From positions 372,001 through 436,000 of the forward strand of contig NC_019697.1 in the NCBI RefSeq assembly GCF_000317145.1: 64,000 bases of DNA. Reading direction: 5' to 3'. The stretch is from Chamaesiphon minutus PCC 6605. GTDB lineage: Bacteria > Cyanobacteriota > Cyanobacteriia > Cyanobacteriales > Chamaesiphonaceae. Shown piece after piece: positions 16,867 through 26,137 of the stretch. Under the pieces are notes generated by a model that made no database searches, was not told the origin of the DNA, and was given only the letters and a program-made list of their open reading frames with translations. The translations under genes and the position numbers were made by a program. How positions within the stretch are numbered: position 1 is the stretch's first letter; each line of letters opens with the position of its first letter.

Positions 16867-17817
16867 ATGGAAACCGAAGTTATGAACGGCAGTTCATTAA
16901 CAACTGCTGTGTTAGAGTCTCCGATCGTCGCACCAGAAAAACTCAAGCACAAAAAGAAAAAGCACAAGGCGAAGAAAGCTACTCTCCAGACATCAGAACG
17001 CAACGTTCTGTACCACGTCTCTGAAGCAGAAGGCAGCTCCAAACTTGCTAGTAAAGTTTATGAAAAAGAGCTAGCTCGGCTGCAAGTGGAACTAGTAAAA
17101 ATGCAATATTGGGCAAAGCATGTTGGCACTCGCATTGTCATCATCTTTGAAGGTCGCGATGCTGCCGGGAAAGGTGGCACGATCAAACGCATTACCGAGC
17201 CGCTTAATCCTCGTGGCTGTCGGGTGGTGGCATTAGGAACGCCTAGCGATCGCGAAAGAACCGAATGGTACTTCCAACGCTATGTAGCGCATCTGCCCGC
17301 AGCAGGTGAGATCGTCTGTTTCGATCGGAGCTGGTATAACCGAGCTGGGGTAGAGCATGTGATGGGATTTTGCACGGATGCCCAATACCAAGAATTCATG
17401 CAAACCTGTCCAGAATTCGAGCGAATGCTAGTGAAATCGGGGATTATTTTGCTCAAATATTGGTTCTCCGTCAGCGATGAAGAACAAGAACGTCGCTTCC
17501 AGTCGCGCACGACCGATCCCGCACGGCGGTGGAAACTCAGCCCGATGGATCTGGAATCTCGCGATCGGTGGGTGGAATATTCCAAAGCTAAAGATGCGAC
17601 GTTTGCCCATACTAATATCCCCGAAGCCCCATGGTTCACGGTAGAAGCCAACGATAAACGCCGCGCTCGGCTCAATTGCATCAGCCATTTCTTGAGCAAA
17701 ATTCCCTATGTGGATATGACTCCCGATCCGCTGGAACTGCCGCCACGCAAGAGCGCGCCTCACGACTATGTGCGTCCGCCACGTAACGAGCAATTTTTTG
17801 TGCCGCAAATATATTGA
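16867..17817 (+). CDS. ppk2: Polyphosphate kinase 2 family protein
   Basis: 316 residues of the PPK2 family, which transfers phosphate between polyphosphate and nucleotides (usually toward NTP or NDP synthesis). Walker A is G-R-D-A-A-G-K-G-G at 96-104. The lid and Walker B region has F-D-R-S-W-Y-N-R-A-G-V-E-H-V-M-G-F near 150-166, with the conserved Arg/Asp set. A lysine-rich N-terminal tail (K-H-K-K-K-K-H-K near 27-34) is unusual and may bind polyphosphate, which is my inference. The one-domain length corresponds to class I/III enzymes. The start may be the ATG at 16867 or the next Met five codons later. It is followed after 320 bp by glnN in the same direction. Confidence 0.93.
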   Translation: METEVMNGSSLTTAVLESPIVAPEKLKHKKKKHKAKKATLQTSERNVLYHVSEAEGSSKLASKVYEKELARLQVELVKMQYWAKHVGTRIVIIFEGRDAAGKGGTIKRITEPLNPRGCRVVALGTPSDRERTEWYFQRYVAHLPAAGEIVCFDRSWYNRAGVEHVMGFCTDAQYQEFMQTCPEFERMLVKSGIILLKYWFSVSDEEQERRFQSRTTDPARRWKLSPMDLESRDRWVEYSKAKDATFAHTNIPEAPWFTVEANDKRRARLNCISHFLSKIPYVDMTPDPLELPPRKSAPHDYVRPPRNEQFFVPQIY

Positions 17818-17866
17818 GCCACTGACACTCTGGGGTTTACTCCTCAGTTTATTGGAGTTGGTGCAT

Positions 17867-18011
17867 AGATCTTACCCACCCCGCCCTAATTCCTTCACTT
17901 CGTGACGCTACGCGAACGGAAAGGCTGTGCCTACGGCAGGCTGCGCCAACGCCAACGGGCACCCCTCCCTTCGATAAGCTCAGGGCAACGCCGAGGAGGG
18001 GATTTTCTAGC
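17867..18011. repeat. Composite nested repeat, family E, long copy
   Basis: The outer parts (AGATCTTACCCACCCCGCCCT at the left, spelled here as overlapping words; CGGGCACCCCTCC and GAGGAGGGGATTTTCTAGC to the right) match a compact 56-bp copy at 63276-63331 in inverse orientation. Relative to that copy, two insertions are visible. One of about 70 bp carries the CGTTCGCGTAGCGTCAC / GTTGGCGCAGCCTGC type repeat. The other, of about 25 bp, is built around CCTTCGATAAGCTCAGGG. A further G-type repeat (AGTC...GGCGGACTTTG) follows at 18042-18064. No gene in this spacer. Confidence 0.65.
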
Positions 18012-18137
18012 TAATTCTTATCATAGATCGGGCATTTTCTTAGTCTACGAAGGCGGACTTTGCAGCACTAGCAGCGATTGAAATCGCTGTCCTCGCGATA
18101 CCTACATCCAACCCACATTTATCAGGAATAGATCCTC

Positions 18138-20309
18138 ATGACACACGAATTGCGCGTCCAAGCCGTCTCTCAAGTCACAGATCGCCAGCCCCTCCCAGTC
18201 AAGGTGCCACAACGCTTAGAAGCACTGTGGGCGACGGATGTATTTACATTGAGCAAGATGCAGGCGAGTTTGCCCAAAGATGTTTATAAATCTGTCAAGA
18301 GTACCATTCAAACAGGCGGTAAGCTGGATGTCTCGATCGCGGGTACCGTCGCAGCAGCAATGAAAGATTGGGCGATCGCTAAAGGGGCATTATATTACGC
18401 CCACGTCTTTTACCCAATGACCAATGCAACTGCTGAAAAGCATGACGGTTTTATCTCCGTCCAAAGCGATGGTAGCGTCCTGACAGAATTTACAGGCAAA
18501 GTGCTAGTGCAAGGCGAACCGGATGGATCGTCATTTCCCAATGGCGGACTACGATCGACATTTGAAGCGCGCGGCTACACGGCGTGGGATGTCACCAGTC
18601 CTGCCTATGTAATGGAAACAGACAATGGTGTCACCCTCTGCATTCCCACAGTGTTCATCTCCTGGACGGGTGAAGCCTTAGATAAGAAAACCCCATTGCT
18701 GCGATCGAATGCTGCGATGAACAAAGCAGCTACGCGAATGCTGGAGATCTTGGGGCACTCGAACGTCGCTCCAGTCAACTCTAGCTGTGGCGCGGAACAA
18801 GAATACTTTTTAGTTGACGCGCATTTTGCCCATAGTCGTCCCGATTTGCTGCTCGCAGGGCGGACTTTATTTGGCAAACCAGCGGCCAAAGGTCAACAAT
18901 TTGACGATCATTACTTTGGCGCAATTCCCGATCGCGTTCAGGTATTTATGCAAGACGTGGAAGAGCGGATGTATCGGCTGGGGATTCCCGCCAAAACGCG
19001 CCATAACGAAGTGGCTCCAGGTCAATTCGAGCTGGCACCATTTTTTGAAGCTGCCAACGTCGCCAGCGACCACCAGCAACTTACCATGACTCTCCTCAAG
19101 TGTACTGCCAAGAAGCACGGCTTTGTTTGTCTCCTGCACGAGAAACCATTTGCGGGAATTAATGGTTCGGGGAAACACGTCAACTGGTCGGTCGGGAATG
19201 CCACCCAAGGTAACTTGCTCGATCCGGGCGATACTCCCCATGCCAACATGCAGTTCTTGCTATTCTGTGGGGCAGTAATTCGCGGCGTTCACAAGTATGG
19301 CCCACTATTGCGTGCAGTTGTCGCTACTGCGAGTAACGATCACCGCTTGGGTGCAAATGAGGCTCCGCCAGCGATTATCTCAGTTTATCTGGGAACGCAG
19401 CTAGAACAGGTCTTCAATCAGATTAGCAAGGGCGAGACGACCAGTTCTGCCCACGCCGGAGTAATGGAACTCGGTGTAGACACTTTACCCGTTTTCCCCA
19501 AAGATCCTGGCGATCGCAACCGGACATCCCCCTTTGCCTTTACGGGTAACCGCTTTGAGTTCCGCGCTGTCGGTTCTGGCCAATCGGTATCGGGGCCGCT
19601 AGTGGCGATGAATACGATCCTGACAGATTCCTTGACCTGGATTGCCGATGAGCTAGAAAGTGAAATGGCGAAGGGACACGACCTGACTACTGCCATCCAC
19701 ACGGTGCTCAAAGAAGTAATGGACAAGCACGGTGCGGTCGTATTTGGCGGCAACGGCTACTCCGAAGAATGGCACAAAATGGCAGTTGAAGAGCGCGGTT
19801 TGGCCAACCTACGGACGACAGCCGATGCCTTACCCGTCCTGAAGGCCGATTACATCGAAGAATTGTTCGAGCGAGTTGGCGTACTCAGTGCCGTCGAACT
19901 CGAAAGTCGGTTTGAGGTGTATGCCGAACAGTATATCTTGGCGATCGAAGTCGAAGCCAAACTGATGGTGTCGATGGCCAAAACCACCATTTACCCAGCG
20001 GCAATGCGTTATCATTCCGAGCTATCGACAACGATTGCTAACGCGCAAGCGATCGGGATCGGACTGAGTAAGGAAAGTGCCGAAAAAGTAGCCATGTTAA
20101 TCGGCACCATGATGGATAAAATTAGCAAACTCGATGGGGCGATGGGCAAACATGATTTTGCATCGATCGAAGAACACATGCAATATTGCGCCAAAACGAT
20201 TCGCCCAATGATGGACGAGTTACGCAAAGATGCCGATGCACTAGAAGGTGAAGTAGCGGACGATTTCTGGCCGCTACCTACCTATCAAGAGATGCTATTT
20301 GTCAAGTAA
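18138..20309 (+). CDS. glnN: Type III glutamine synthetase
   Basis: 723 residues, the usual length for GSIII, which condenses ammonium and glutamate to glutamine using ATP in a large dodecameric cytoplasmic enzyme. Family signatures include S-C-G-A-E-Q-E-Y-F near 215 (metal-binding Glu), R-H-N-E-V-A-P-G-Q-F-E near 288, G-I-N-G-S-G-K-H-V-N-W-S near 340 and F-A-F-T-G-N-R-F-E-F-R-A-V-G-S near 468. In cyanobacteria glnN is typically induced under nitrogen starvation through NtcA, but I could not find a clean GTA-N8-TAC box in the repeat-rich 320 bp upstream. Start ATG at 18138. No glnA or gifA gene is nearby. Confidence 0.95.
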   Translation: MTHELRVQAVSQVTDRQPLPVKVPQRLEALWATDVFTLSKMQASLPKDVYKSVKSTIQTGGKLDVSIAGTVAAAMKDWAIAKGALYYAHVFYPMTNATAEKHDGFISVQSDGSVLTEFTGKVLVQGEPDGSSFPNGGLRSTFEARGYTAWDVTSPAYVMETDNGVTLCIPTVFISWTGEALDKKTPLLRSNAAMNKAATRMLEILGHSNVAPVNSSCGAEQEYFLVDAHFAHSRPDLLLAGRTLFGKPAAKGQQFDDHYFGAIPDRVQVFMQDVEERMYRLGIPAKTRHNEVAPGQFELAPFFEAANVASDHQQLTMTLLKCTAKKHGFVCLLHEKPFAGINGSGKHVNWSVGNATQGNLLDPGDTPHANMQFLLFCGAVIRGVHKYGPLLRAVVATASNDHRLGANEAPPAIISVYLGTQLEQVFNQISKGETTSSAHAGVMELGVDTLPVFPKDPGDRNRTSPFAFTGNRFEFRAVGSGQSVSGPLVAMNTILTDSLTWIADELESEMAKGHDLTTAIHTVLKEVMDKHGAVVFGGNGYSEEWHKMAVEERGLANLRTTADALPVLKADYIEELFERVGVLSAVELESRFEVYAEQYILAIEVEAKLMVSMAKTTIYPAAMRYHSELSTTIANAQAIGIGLSKESAEKVAMLIGTMMDKISKLDGAMGKHDFASIEEHMQYCAKTIRPMMDELRKDADALEGEVADDFWPLPTYQEMLFVK

Positions 20310-20430
20310 TTGACTCCAGTATTTCTTGATATTTTTCGCTCACAAACTTGACACAATTTCCATCATCAGTTGGTACGCTCATACCGACTGATTTTGTTTG
20401 GCTCTTACTGCGGAAGGGAAGATCTGGTGT

Positions 20431-21717
20431 TTATTTAGATAATTGGCGCATTTGAGAGTAGACAAGTTTAGAAATTTCAGGGAAGATTTTTTTGTTCTTA
20501 CTATAGGCATCATCATCACCAAATATTGCTAATACATAGCGAGTTTTGCCATCCTTACTTTTGATGAAGGCAACTTCTTGACGAGATGCTGATGTCCAAC
20601 CTGCTTTGGAAACAATATTTTCAGTTTTTCCGACTGGTAACCCTTCTCCAAAAAAACTTTCAACTGGATTAAAATCAATGGGATTTGGAGGCTGTTTTTT
20701 CCAAAATCCAGGATCGACATTTCTACCCAGTAAACCTCTCATCTTTTTACTAGCTTCAAGACTAATAGATCGAGCATTGACAATTTCAGACATCAGCCTT
20801 GCTGCATCATTCGTAGTCAATTTATTACGAATTGGTCTTTGCAGATTATCGCCTCTCAATTGTCGATCAAAACCTTGAGGTTCCATAATCTTTTCTTGAG
20901 GAATTGGAAAGGTTTTTTGACTAACATTAATATCCTGACTGTAGCCAGCTTGACTAAAGAAAGCGTTCAATTGTTGTCGTTGTTGTTTGGCAATCGATAG
21001 TTCTGTGGCGGATAATTTATCTGAATTAGATTTGGTTTGAGTAATAGCATCTATTACTTGACTGGCACCTTGATTATCTGATTTATAAATCATCTGCTCG
21101 ATCGCGGGACGCAAAACATTTCCATCTATTTCACCTTTATCGATTTTTTGATAAGCCGCAACCAACCAAAACATTTTCACTACACTAGCTGGATATCGAT
21201 GAACATTACCTTGATAATCTGCTCGCTCGCCAGTTTGAGTATCTATTAAAGATATCGATAATGCCTGAAGTGGTAAGTTTTTATCTTTACTATATTTGAC
21301 AATCCTATTTACTACTGATTCGAGCTTGGCACTAGGTTTTTTAAAGTTAGTCTGTCCGATTACTTGATAGGTGTCCGGCTGCTGTTTGCTCGGAACAGTA
21401 GGTTTTGTTGTAGCGGGAGTAGACGGTTGATTTTCTAAAGGAACAGATGATTGATTTGGGAGTGGAACGGATGGTTGATTCTGAGTGGGAGCGGTAGCAG
21501 TAACAGGCGGTGAGGGTACTAATACCGGAGGATTTGGAGATCGATCTGATGTGTACTCAGATCTACCTCGATCGAATAATGATAGCAACCCATAACCGAG
21601 AAAAAACATGCCAGCCATGCCACAAGCGATCGCCGCAATTGTCAGGTAAAATTTAACATTGGGTGGTAGTTTGGAGAAGGTATTAGCGATTCGATTGACT
21701 GTTTTTTTGTTTTTCAT
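20431..21717 (-). CDS. Membrane-anchored class A beta-lactamase-like serine hydrolase
   Basis: 428 residues. A short cytoplasmic tail, one transmembrane helix at about 24-46, a Pro/Ser/Gln-rich linker at 60-115 with P-S-V-P-L-x-N-Q repeats, then a class A serine-hydrolase domain. The catalytic S-V-V-K is at 178-181, the S-D-N motif at 213-215, and K-A-G (in place of K-T-G) near 369. A canonical omega-loop E-x-x-L-N is not clear, so efficient beta-lactam hydrolysis is doubtful; a cell-wall carboxypeptidase or sensor role is equally possible. It lies 70 bp downstream of the Ser/Thr kinase on the same strand and may be co-transcribed. Start ATG. Confidence 0.85.
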   Translation of the reverse strand: MKNKKTVNRIANTFSKLPPNVKFYLTIAAIACGMAGMFFLGYGLLSLFDRGRSEYTSDRSPNPPVLVPSPPVTATAPTQNQPSVPLPNQSSVPLENQPSTPATTKPTVPSKQQPDTYQVIGQTNFKKPSAKLESVVNRIVKYSKDKNLPLQALSISLIDTQTGERADYQGNVHRYPASVVKMFWLVAAYQKIDKGEIDGNVLRPAIEQMIYKSDNQGASQVIDAITQTKSNSDKLSATELSIAKQQRQQLNAFFSQAGYSQDINVSQKTFPIPQEKIMEPQGFDRQLRGDNLQRPIRNKLTTNDAARLMSEIVNARSISLEASKKMRGLLGRNVDPGFWKKQPPNPIDFNPVESFFGEGLPVGKTENIVSKAGWTSASRQEVAFIKSKDGKTRYVLAIFGDDDAYSKNKKIFPEISKLVYSQMRQLSK

Positions 21718-21788
21718 CTAAAATCAAACTTCTTCACTTTACGATTACAAAAAAATATTTATTAGATATTATTTAATTTAGGCCGCTA

Positions 21789-23462
21789 TTAATTAAGTAT
21801 TTTGTAATCAGTAATTTTTACTTTGCCATTCTCAAATTGCAAATCGTATCGGGCTTGCTTGGTACCACCAGACTGAGTTTTTTGTCCGTTTGATTTGTGC
21901 AAAGTTCGATACTCTGTGACCGTAACAAAGATAGTACCGCTATCGCCGCTAGATTCAAATCGATCGACCGAATCTATCCGCTGAACCCCAAAAGAATATT
22001 CAGCATTGTTTTTTTGCAGCCAATCTGCCGAACTCAAGCAATCATCAGGACGTCCATTACATGGCTCGGAAGATTTATCAACATTATCTCGATAGGCTTT
22101 CCCCGTCAATAAATCTGTACCGAGTTGTTTATTATATGGTGGGGCGAGTAAGCTGCGCTTATAGTTTAGCCATTGTTGGACTGTATTTAGAGCAGCTTCG
22201 CGCGAAATGTTGCTAGATATAGGAGTTGAAGTTGGACTGTTAGTAGGCGTTGGAGCTGGAGTATTAATCGGTGTTGGAGCCGGAGTATTAATTGGTGTTG
22301 GAGCTGGACTGTTAGTAGGTGTTGGAGCTGGATTATCGCTCGCCATTAGAGTTGGATTATTGCTTGCAGTTGGAGTTGGACTATTACTAGCAGTTGGAGT
22401 GGGATTATTACCTGCAAAGTATTTTCCTAAAACTAATCCACCAACAATCAATCCACCACCAATAATTACACCAACAATCGTCGCCACCATCGGATTGTTG
22501 CGATCGTTCATTCCTGTTTGAACGTTAGTAGAGCGATCTCGATCCTGTTGAGCTGGCGATAAAAGCTGTGTTGGCGCATCGATTGGTGTGGGAACTACCA
22601 AGGTTTTAGCAGGAGTAGCAGGTTGTCCGATTTGGGCTTGAGTGGGAGTTGAATTAGTTAACGCATGCAACATATCTTGCGCATTTTGATAGCGATAATT
22701 AGAGACAGGCTGAATCGCTTTATCTAAGATTGCGGCTAATTGTGGTGATATATTGGGAGCAAAAGATTGCCAGTTTAAATTACCCGTATGCGGATCGGTT
22801 TCAAACTCTGTTGGCATCATCCTAGTTAATAAATAAATTATCGTCAAACCCAGCGCGTAAATATCGCTAGCAAACATCGGACGACCAGACATCTGTTCTA
22901 CGGGCATAAATCCGGGCGTTCCAATCACGATCGATTTACCAGTGTGTCCCGATGGTGTCATGATGGTACCCATGGTTTCTTTGACCGCACCGAAGTCAAT
23001 TAACATAGGTTTATTATCTCGCTGGCGCACCATGATATTTTCTGGTTTAATATCCCTATGCACGATGCCACGTTGATGAACGTAGGAGAGAATGGGCAAA
23101 AGATCGGTTAGTAGTTGTCTGACTTGGGCTTCGGTAAATAAGCCTTGCGTTTGGAGCCGCTCGCCCAAAGTTTGACCATCGACATATTCTTGAACGAGAT
23201 AATATTCTCCTCGATCGACAAAATAAGCATAGAGACTGGGAATCGTACCATTACTTTCCTTGCCCAAATTCTCTAAAGTAATTGCTTCTTGTTTAAATCG
23301 AGATTGAATCAGTTGTTGGGTTTGCGGATCTGTAGCTGTCGGGATTAATTTTTTGACCACACAATACGGGTGAGAAGGCATCAATGTATTGGTTGCTAAG
23401 TAGGTAGTACCAAACCCACCCTCACCGATTTTTCTAATAATTGGATAGGAATTTAGGGACAT
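21789..23462 (-). CDS. Ser/Thr protein kinase with transmembrane helix and ARC6-like IMS domain
   Basis: 557 residues. Hanks-type kinase domain at 1-270: glycine loop G-E-G-G-F-G at 13-18, Lys at 37/38, H-R-D-I-K-P-E-N at 135-142, D-F-G at 156-158, and the P+1 region G-T-P-G-F-M-P-V-E-Q. A linker and a transmembrane helix near 325-346 lead to an extracytoplasmic low-complexity stretch (about 350-420) with repeated P-A-P-T-P-T-N units, encoded by an 18-24 bp tandem repeat at about 22225-22415. The C-terminal 130 residues resemble the ARC6-like IMS domain (A-L-N-T-V-Q-Q-W-L-N-Y-K ... L-L-T-G-K-A-Y) seen on many cyanobacterial kinases. Divergent from an ABC transporter with FHA domains, which are phosphothreonine readers. 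Confidence 0.9.
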   Translation of the reverse strand: MSLNSYPIIRKIGEGGFGTTYLATNTLMPSHPYCVVKKLIPTATDPQTQQLIQSRFKQEAITLENLGKESNGTIPSLYAYFVDRGEYYLVQEYVDGQTLGERLQTQGLFTEAQVRQLLTDLLPILSYVHQRGIVHRDIKPENIMVRQRDNKPMLIDFGAVKETMGTIMTPSGHTGKSIVIGTPGFMPVEQMSGRPMFASDIYALGLTIIYLLTRMMPTEFETDPHTGNLNWQSFAPNISPQLAAILDKAIQPVSNYRYQNAQDMLHALTNSTPTQAQIGQPATPAKTLVVPTPIDAPTQLLSPAQQDRDRSTNVQTGMNDRNNPMVATIVGVIIGGGLIVGGLVLGKYFAGNNPTPTASNSPTPTASNNPTLMASDNPAPTPTNSPAPTPINTPAPTPINTPAPTPTNSPTSTPISSNISREAALNTVQQWLNYKRSLLAPPYNKQLGTDLLTGKAYRDNVDKSSEPCNGRPDDCLSSADWLQKNNAEYSFGVQRIDSVDRFESSGDSGTIFVTVTEYRTLHKSNGQKTQSGGTKQARYDLQFENGKVKITDYKILN

Positions 23463-23741
23463 ATTATAAATCGGTTGACAATTGACAATTAACGGTTAAC
23501 CAGCCCTTCGGGCAAGGTAGAGGGCGCGATGAGCAGAAGGCAGAAGGTTGGTTTATCGGCAAGATGGAAAGTTTGATGCCATTCGATCTACCTTGCCCAA
23601 CTGGGTACAAGCCTATACCAAATTTAAAATTTGGTGGTCTACAATTGGGTGTGGATCTGAATCTCCCACTAATTGTGCCTTCTGCTCATCACGCCTTCTG
23701 CCTTCTATCTTCTTCAATTTAATAATATACCTATCGATCGA
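23463..23741. other. Divergent kinase/ABC spacer with inverted heptamer-type repeats
   Basis: Carries a short GACAATT double repeat at about 23468-23485. GAGCAGAAGGCAGAAGG lies near 23528-23544, and its inverse CCTTCTGC...TCATCACGCCTTCTGCC near 23679-23705, enclosing about 140 bp. The GCAGAAG unit is again 7 bases. No gene. Promoters of both flanking genes must lie here. Confidence 0.5.
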
Positions 23742-26102
23742 ATGACCGCCACACCCATGGTTTTTAGCAATCCATATTTACAAATTAATAATCGCGGTGA
23801 GATCCTTAACTTTGAACTCAATCGATCGCAGCATATCATCGGACGAGATCCAAGTTTAGCAGATCTGTTAGTACCGGATAGTTGGCAACTTATCTCCCGC
23901 AGCCAAGCAACATTGCGCCAAAATGGCGAGAATTATTATATTTTTGATGGCGATGGTAAAACACCAAGTAGCAATCGATTGTATCTCGATCGAGTATTAA
24001 TTTCGCCGCAAATCGGCTGTCTGTTAGCACATGGGATGTGTGTCACCATCGGCTTAGATCCCGCCGCCATGATTCGAGTCACGTACATCAATCCTCGCGC
24101 CAGCAATATGCCTGTTACCAGCTTGGAGCAGAAATCTGTCTTGCTCGCCCAACCCGAAACAATTACCTTAGGGCGAGATGCTACTTGTACCATCCAACTC
24201 GATGCGCCGACGATTTCGCGCACCCACGCAACTATTCGCCAAGATGGTGCTGGTAGGTATATCTTACGCGACCTGAGTACCAATGGCGTGTTTGTCAATG
24301 AGCAACGAGTGAATAACTCTGCCATCGTCAGCGAGGGTGCGACAATTAGAATCGGCCCTTTTATGCTGATTGCTAGGAATGGCGAAATCCAACTCGTCGA
24401 TACTGGCGATCGCATTCGGCTGGATGTCGATCGATTAGTCTTAGAAACCAGCGGCAAACGTCGCTTAGATAACCTCTCATTCGCCTTAGAACCAGGCCAA
24501 CTCGTCGCGTTGGTGGGGGGGAGTGGTGCGGGTAAATCGACGCTGATGCGGACATTGTTGGGGATTGAAGCAGCGACTAGCGGGACTGTTTATATCAACG
24601 GTAGCGATTTGCGGCAAAACTTTAATATCTATCGAGATCGAATCGGTTATGTGCCTCAAGATGACATCATTCACATGGATTTGAGTGTCGAAGAAGTGTT
24701 AACTTATGCCGCAAAATTGCGGTTACCTTCAGATATCGATCTCAAAACAATCGTCGATCGAGCTTTAAATGATATTAAAATGACTCATCGTCGCAAAGCA
24801 TCGATTAAAGATCTCAGCGGCGGACAAAGAAAACGGGTAAGTATCGGCGTCGAATTACTCGCAAATCCCAAACTATTCTTCTTAGATGAACCGACTTCTG
24901 GACTAGATCCGGGGTTGGATAAACAGATGATGGAACTGCTCAGAGATCTGGCTCACGATGGCCATCGCACTATCGTTCTCGTCACCCATGCTACTGCAAA
25001 TATCACCGACTGCGATCGAATCGTATTTTTAGGTGCTGGTGGTAAATTATGTTATTTTGGCGATCCTAGCGAAGCTCTAAAATTTTTCGGAGTCACCGAT
25101 TTTGCCAAGATTTATATTCAGCTCCAACAAGAAAGTGAAATCGATCGTTACGTCGAACTATATCGAAAATCTCCCTACTTTCAAAAGTATATCGCCAATA
25201 CTTTCAATCCTCATGCGAATGCTCGAAATACCGCGCTCCCACCAACTGCCAAACAAGCTAATCCGCTCGCTCAGTTGCAGATCTTTACCCAACGTTATTT
25301 TAGCCTGATCGCTCGCGATCGAGTTAATTTAGGATTAGCTTTACTTACCGCACCAGTTAGTATTGGTTTACTCAGTCTCTCTTTACAAGACAAAGCCCCC
25401 TTTATTATCGGCGATACAGTCGATCCAGGATTATCCGCTTTAGCATTGCAAGTTTTATTCGTAATTACTTGTGCATCGCTGTGGGTAGGATTATCTAGTT
25501 CGGCGCAGGAAGTAGTCAAAGAATCGGCAATTTATTTAAGAGAACGATTGGTAAATCTCCGCTTGCGATCGTATTTAGGATCCAAATTTGGGGTGCTTGC
25601 CGCTCTAGCGATTGTCCAAACTATATTAATCGTCATCTCGATCTCGCTCGCCTTTAAATCTCCAGCTTCAACGCTAATTAATTGGCAAATAGGGATTTTT
25701 GTTAATACTTTCCTAACCCTAGTTGCTAGTTTTTCTCTAGGCTTATTAGTATCTACCGCTGTCAAGAATGGCAATCAAGCTAATGGCGCATTACCGCTAT
25801 TATTACTACCCCAAATTATTTTTTCAGGGGTCTTATTCAAGCTCAAAGGCTTGAGTATTGGCATATCATATCTCATGTTAAGTCGCTGGGCGATCGGTGG
25901 TTATGGCACGATCTTCGATGTCAACAAATTATTACCAGATAGTCTCAAGACAGCCGCAATCGAAGATATGCCTTTCCCGACAGGTATTGCCTATCAACCT
26001 ACTTGGCAGAACTTGAGTTTTAATTGGCTGATGTTATCAGCGCATATTGTTATGTATTTAGCGATAACTGCTTGGTTGCAGAAGAAAAAAGATATTTTAT
26101 AG
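23742..26102 (+). CDS. ABC exporter with two FHA domains (half-transporter, ABC2 type)
   Basis: 786 residues from the ATG at 23742. Two FHA domains come first (about 12-95 and 125-205; the second has the classical G-R-D-x...S-R-T-H-A...D-L-S-T-N-G-V-F-V-N pattern). A G-subfamily ATPase follows at about 225-445: Walker A G-G-S-G-A-G-K-S-T near 259-267, signature L-S-G-G-Q-R-K-R-V near 358, and Walker B F-F-L-D-E-P-T-S-G. An ABC2-type membrane domain with about six helices occupies 530-786. FHA domains bind phosphothreonine peptides, so control by the divergent Ser/Thr kinase is plausible. The substrate is unknown. A TTG start at 23673 would add a low-quality leader translated from a repeat and is rejected. 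Confidence 0.9.
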   Translation: MTATPMVFSNPYLQINNRGEILNFELNRSQHIIGRDPSLADLLVPDSWQLISRSQATLRQNGENYYIFDGDGKTPSSNRLYLDRVLISPQIGCLLAHGMCVTIGLDPAAMIRVTYINPRASNMPVTSLEQKSVLLAQPETITLGRDATCTIQLDAPTISRTHATIRQDGAGRYILRDLSTNGVFVNEQRVNNSAIVSEGATIRIGPFMLIARNGEIQLVDTGDRIRLDVDRLVLETSGKRRLDNLSFALEPGQLVALVGGSGAGKSTLMRTLLGIEAATSGTVYINGSDLRQNFNIYRDRIGYVPQDDIIHMDLSVEEVLTYAAKLRLPSDIDLKTIVDRALNDIKMTHRRKASIKDLSGGQRKRVSIGVELLANPKLFFLDEPTSGLDPGLDKQMMELLRDLAHDGHRTIVLVTHATANITDCDRIVFLGAGGKLCYFGDPSEALKFFGVTDFAKIYIQLQQESEIDRYVELYRKSPYFQKYIANTFNPHANARNTALPPTAKQANPLAQLQIFTQRYFSLIARDRVNLGLALLTAPVSIGLLSLSLQDKAPFIIGDTVDPGLSALALQVLFVITCASLWVGLSSSAQEVVKESAIYLRERLVNLRLRSYLGSKFGVLAALAIVQTILIVISISLAFKSPASTLINWQIGIFVNTFLTLVASFSLGLLVSTAVKNGNQANGALPLLLLPQIIFSGVLFKLKGLSIGISYLMLSRWAIGGYGTIFDVNKLLPDSLKTAAIEDMPFPTGIAYQPTWQNLSFNWLMLSAHIVMYLAITAWLQKKKDIL

Positions 26103-26137
26103 AAATTATCGCCTCGATTAAATTATAAATTAAATTA

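Noticed and set aside
17818-18137. NtcA box or glutamine riboswitch upstream of glnN
   Set aside because: GTG...TAC near 17861-17875 has the wrong spacing, and the region is filled by a composite repeat; no glnA-motif RNA was recognised.
20431-21717. Beta-lactamase giving antibiotic resistance
   Set aside because: The K-T-G motif is K-A-G and no clear omega-loop Glu was found; the membrane anchor and proline linker fit a cell-wall function better.
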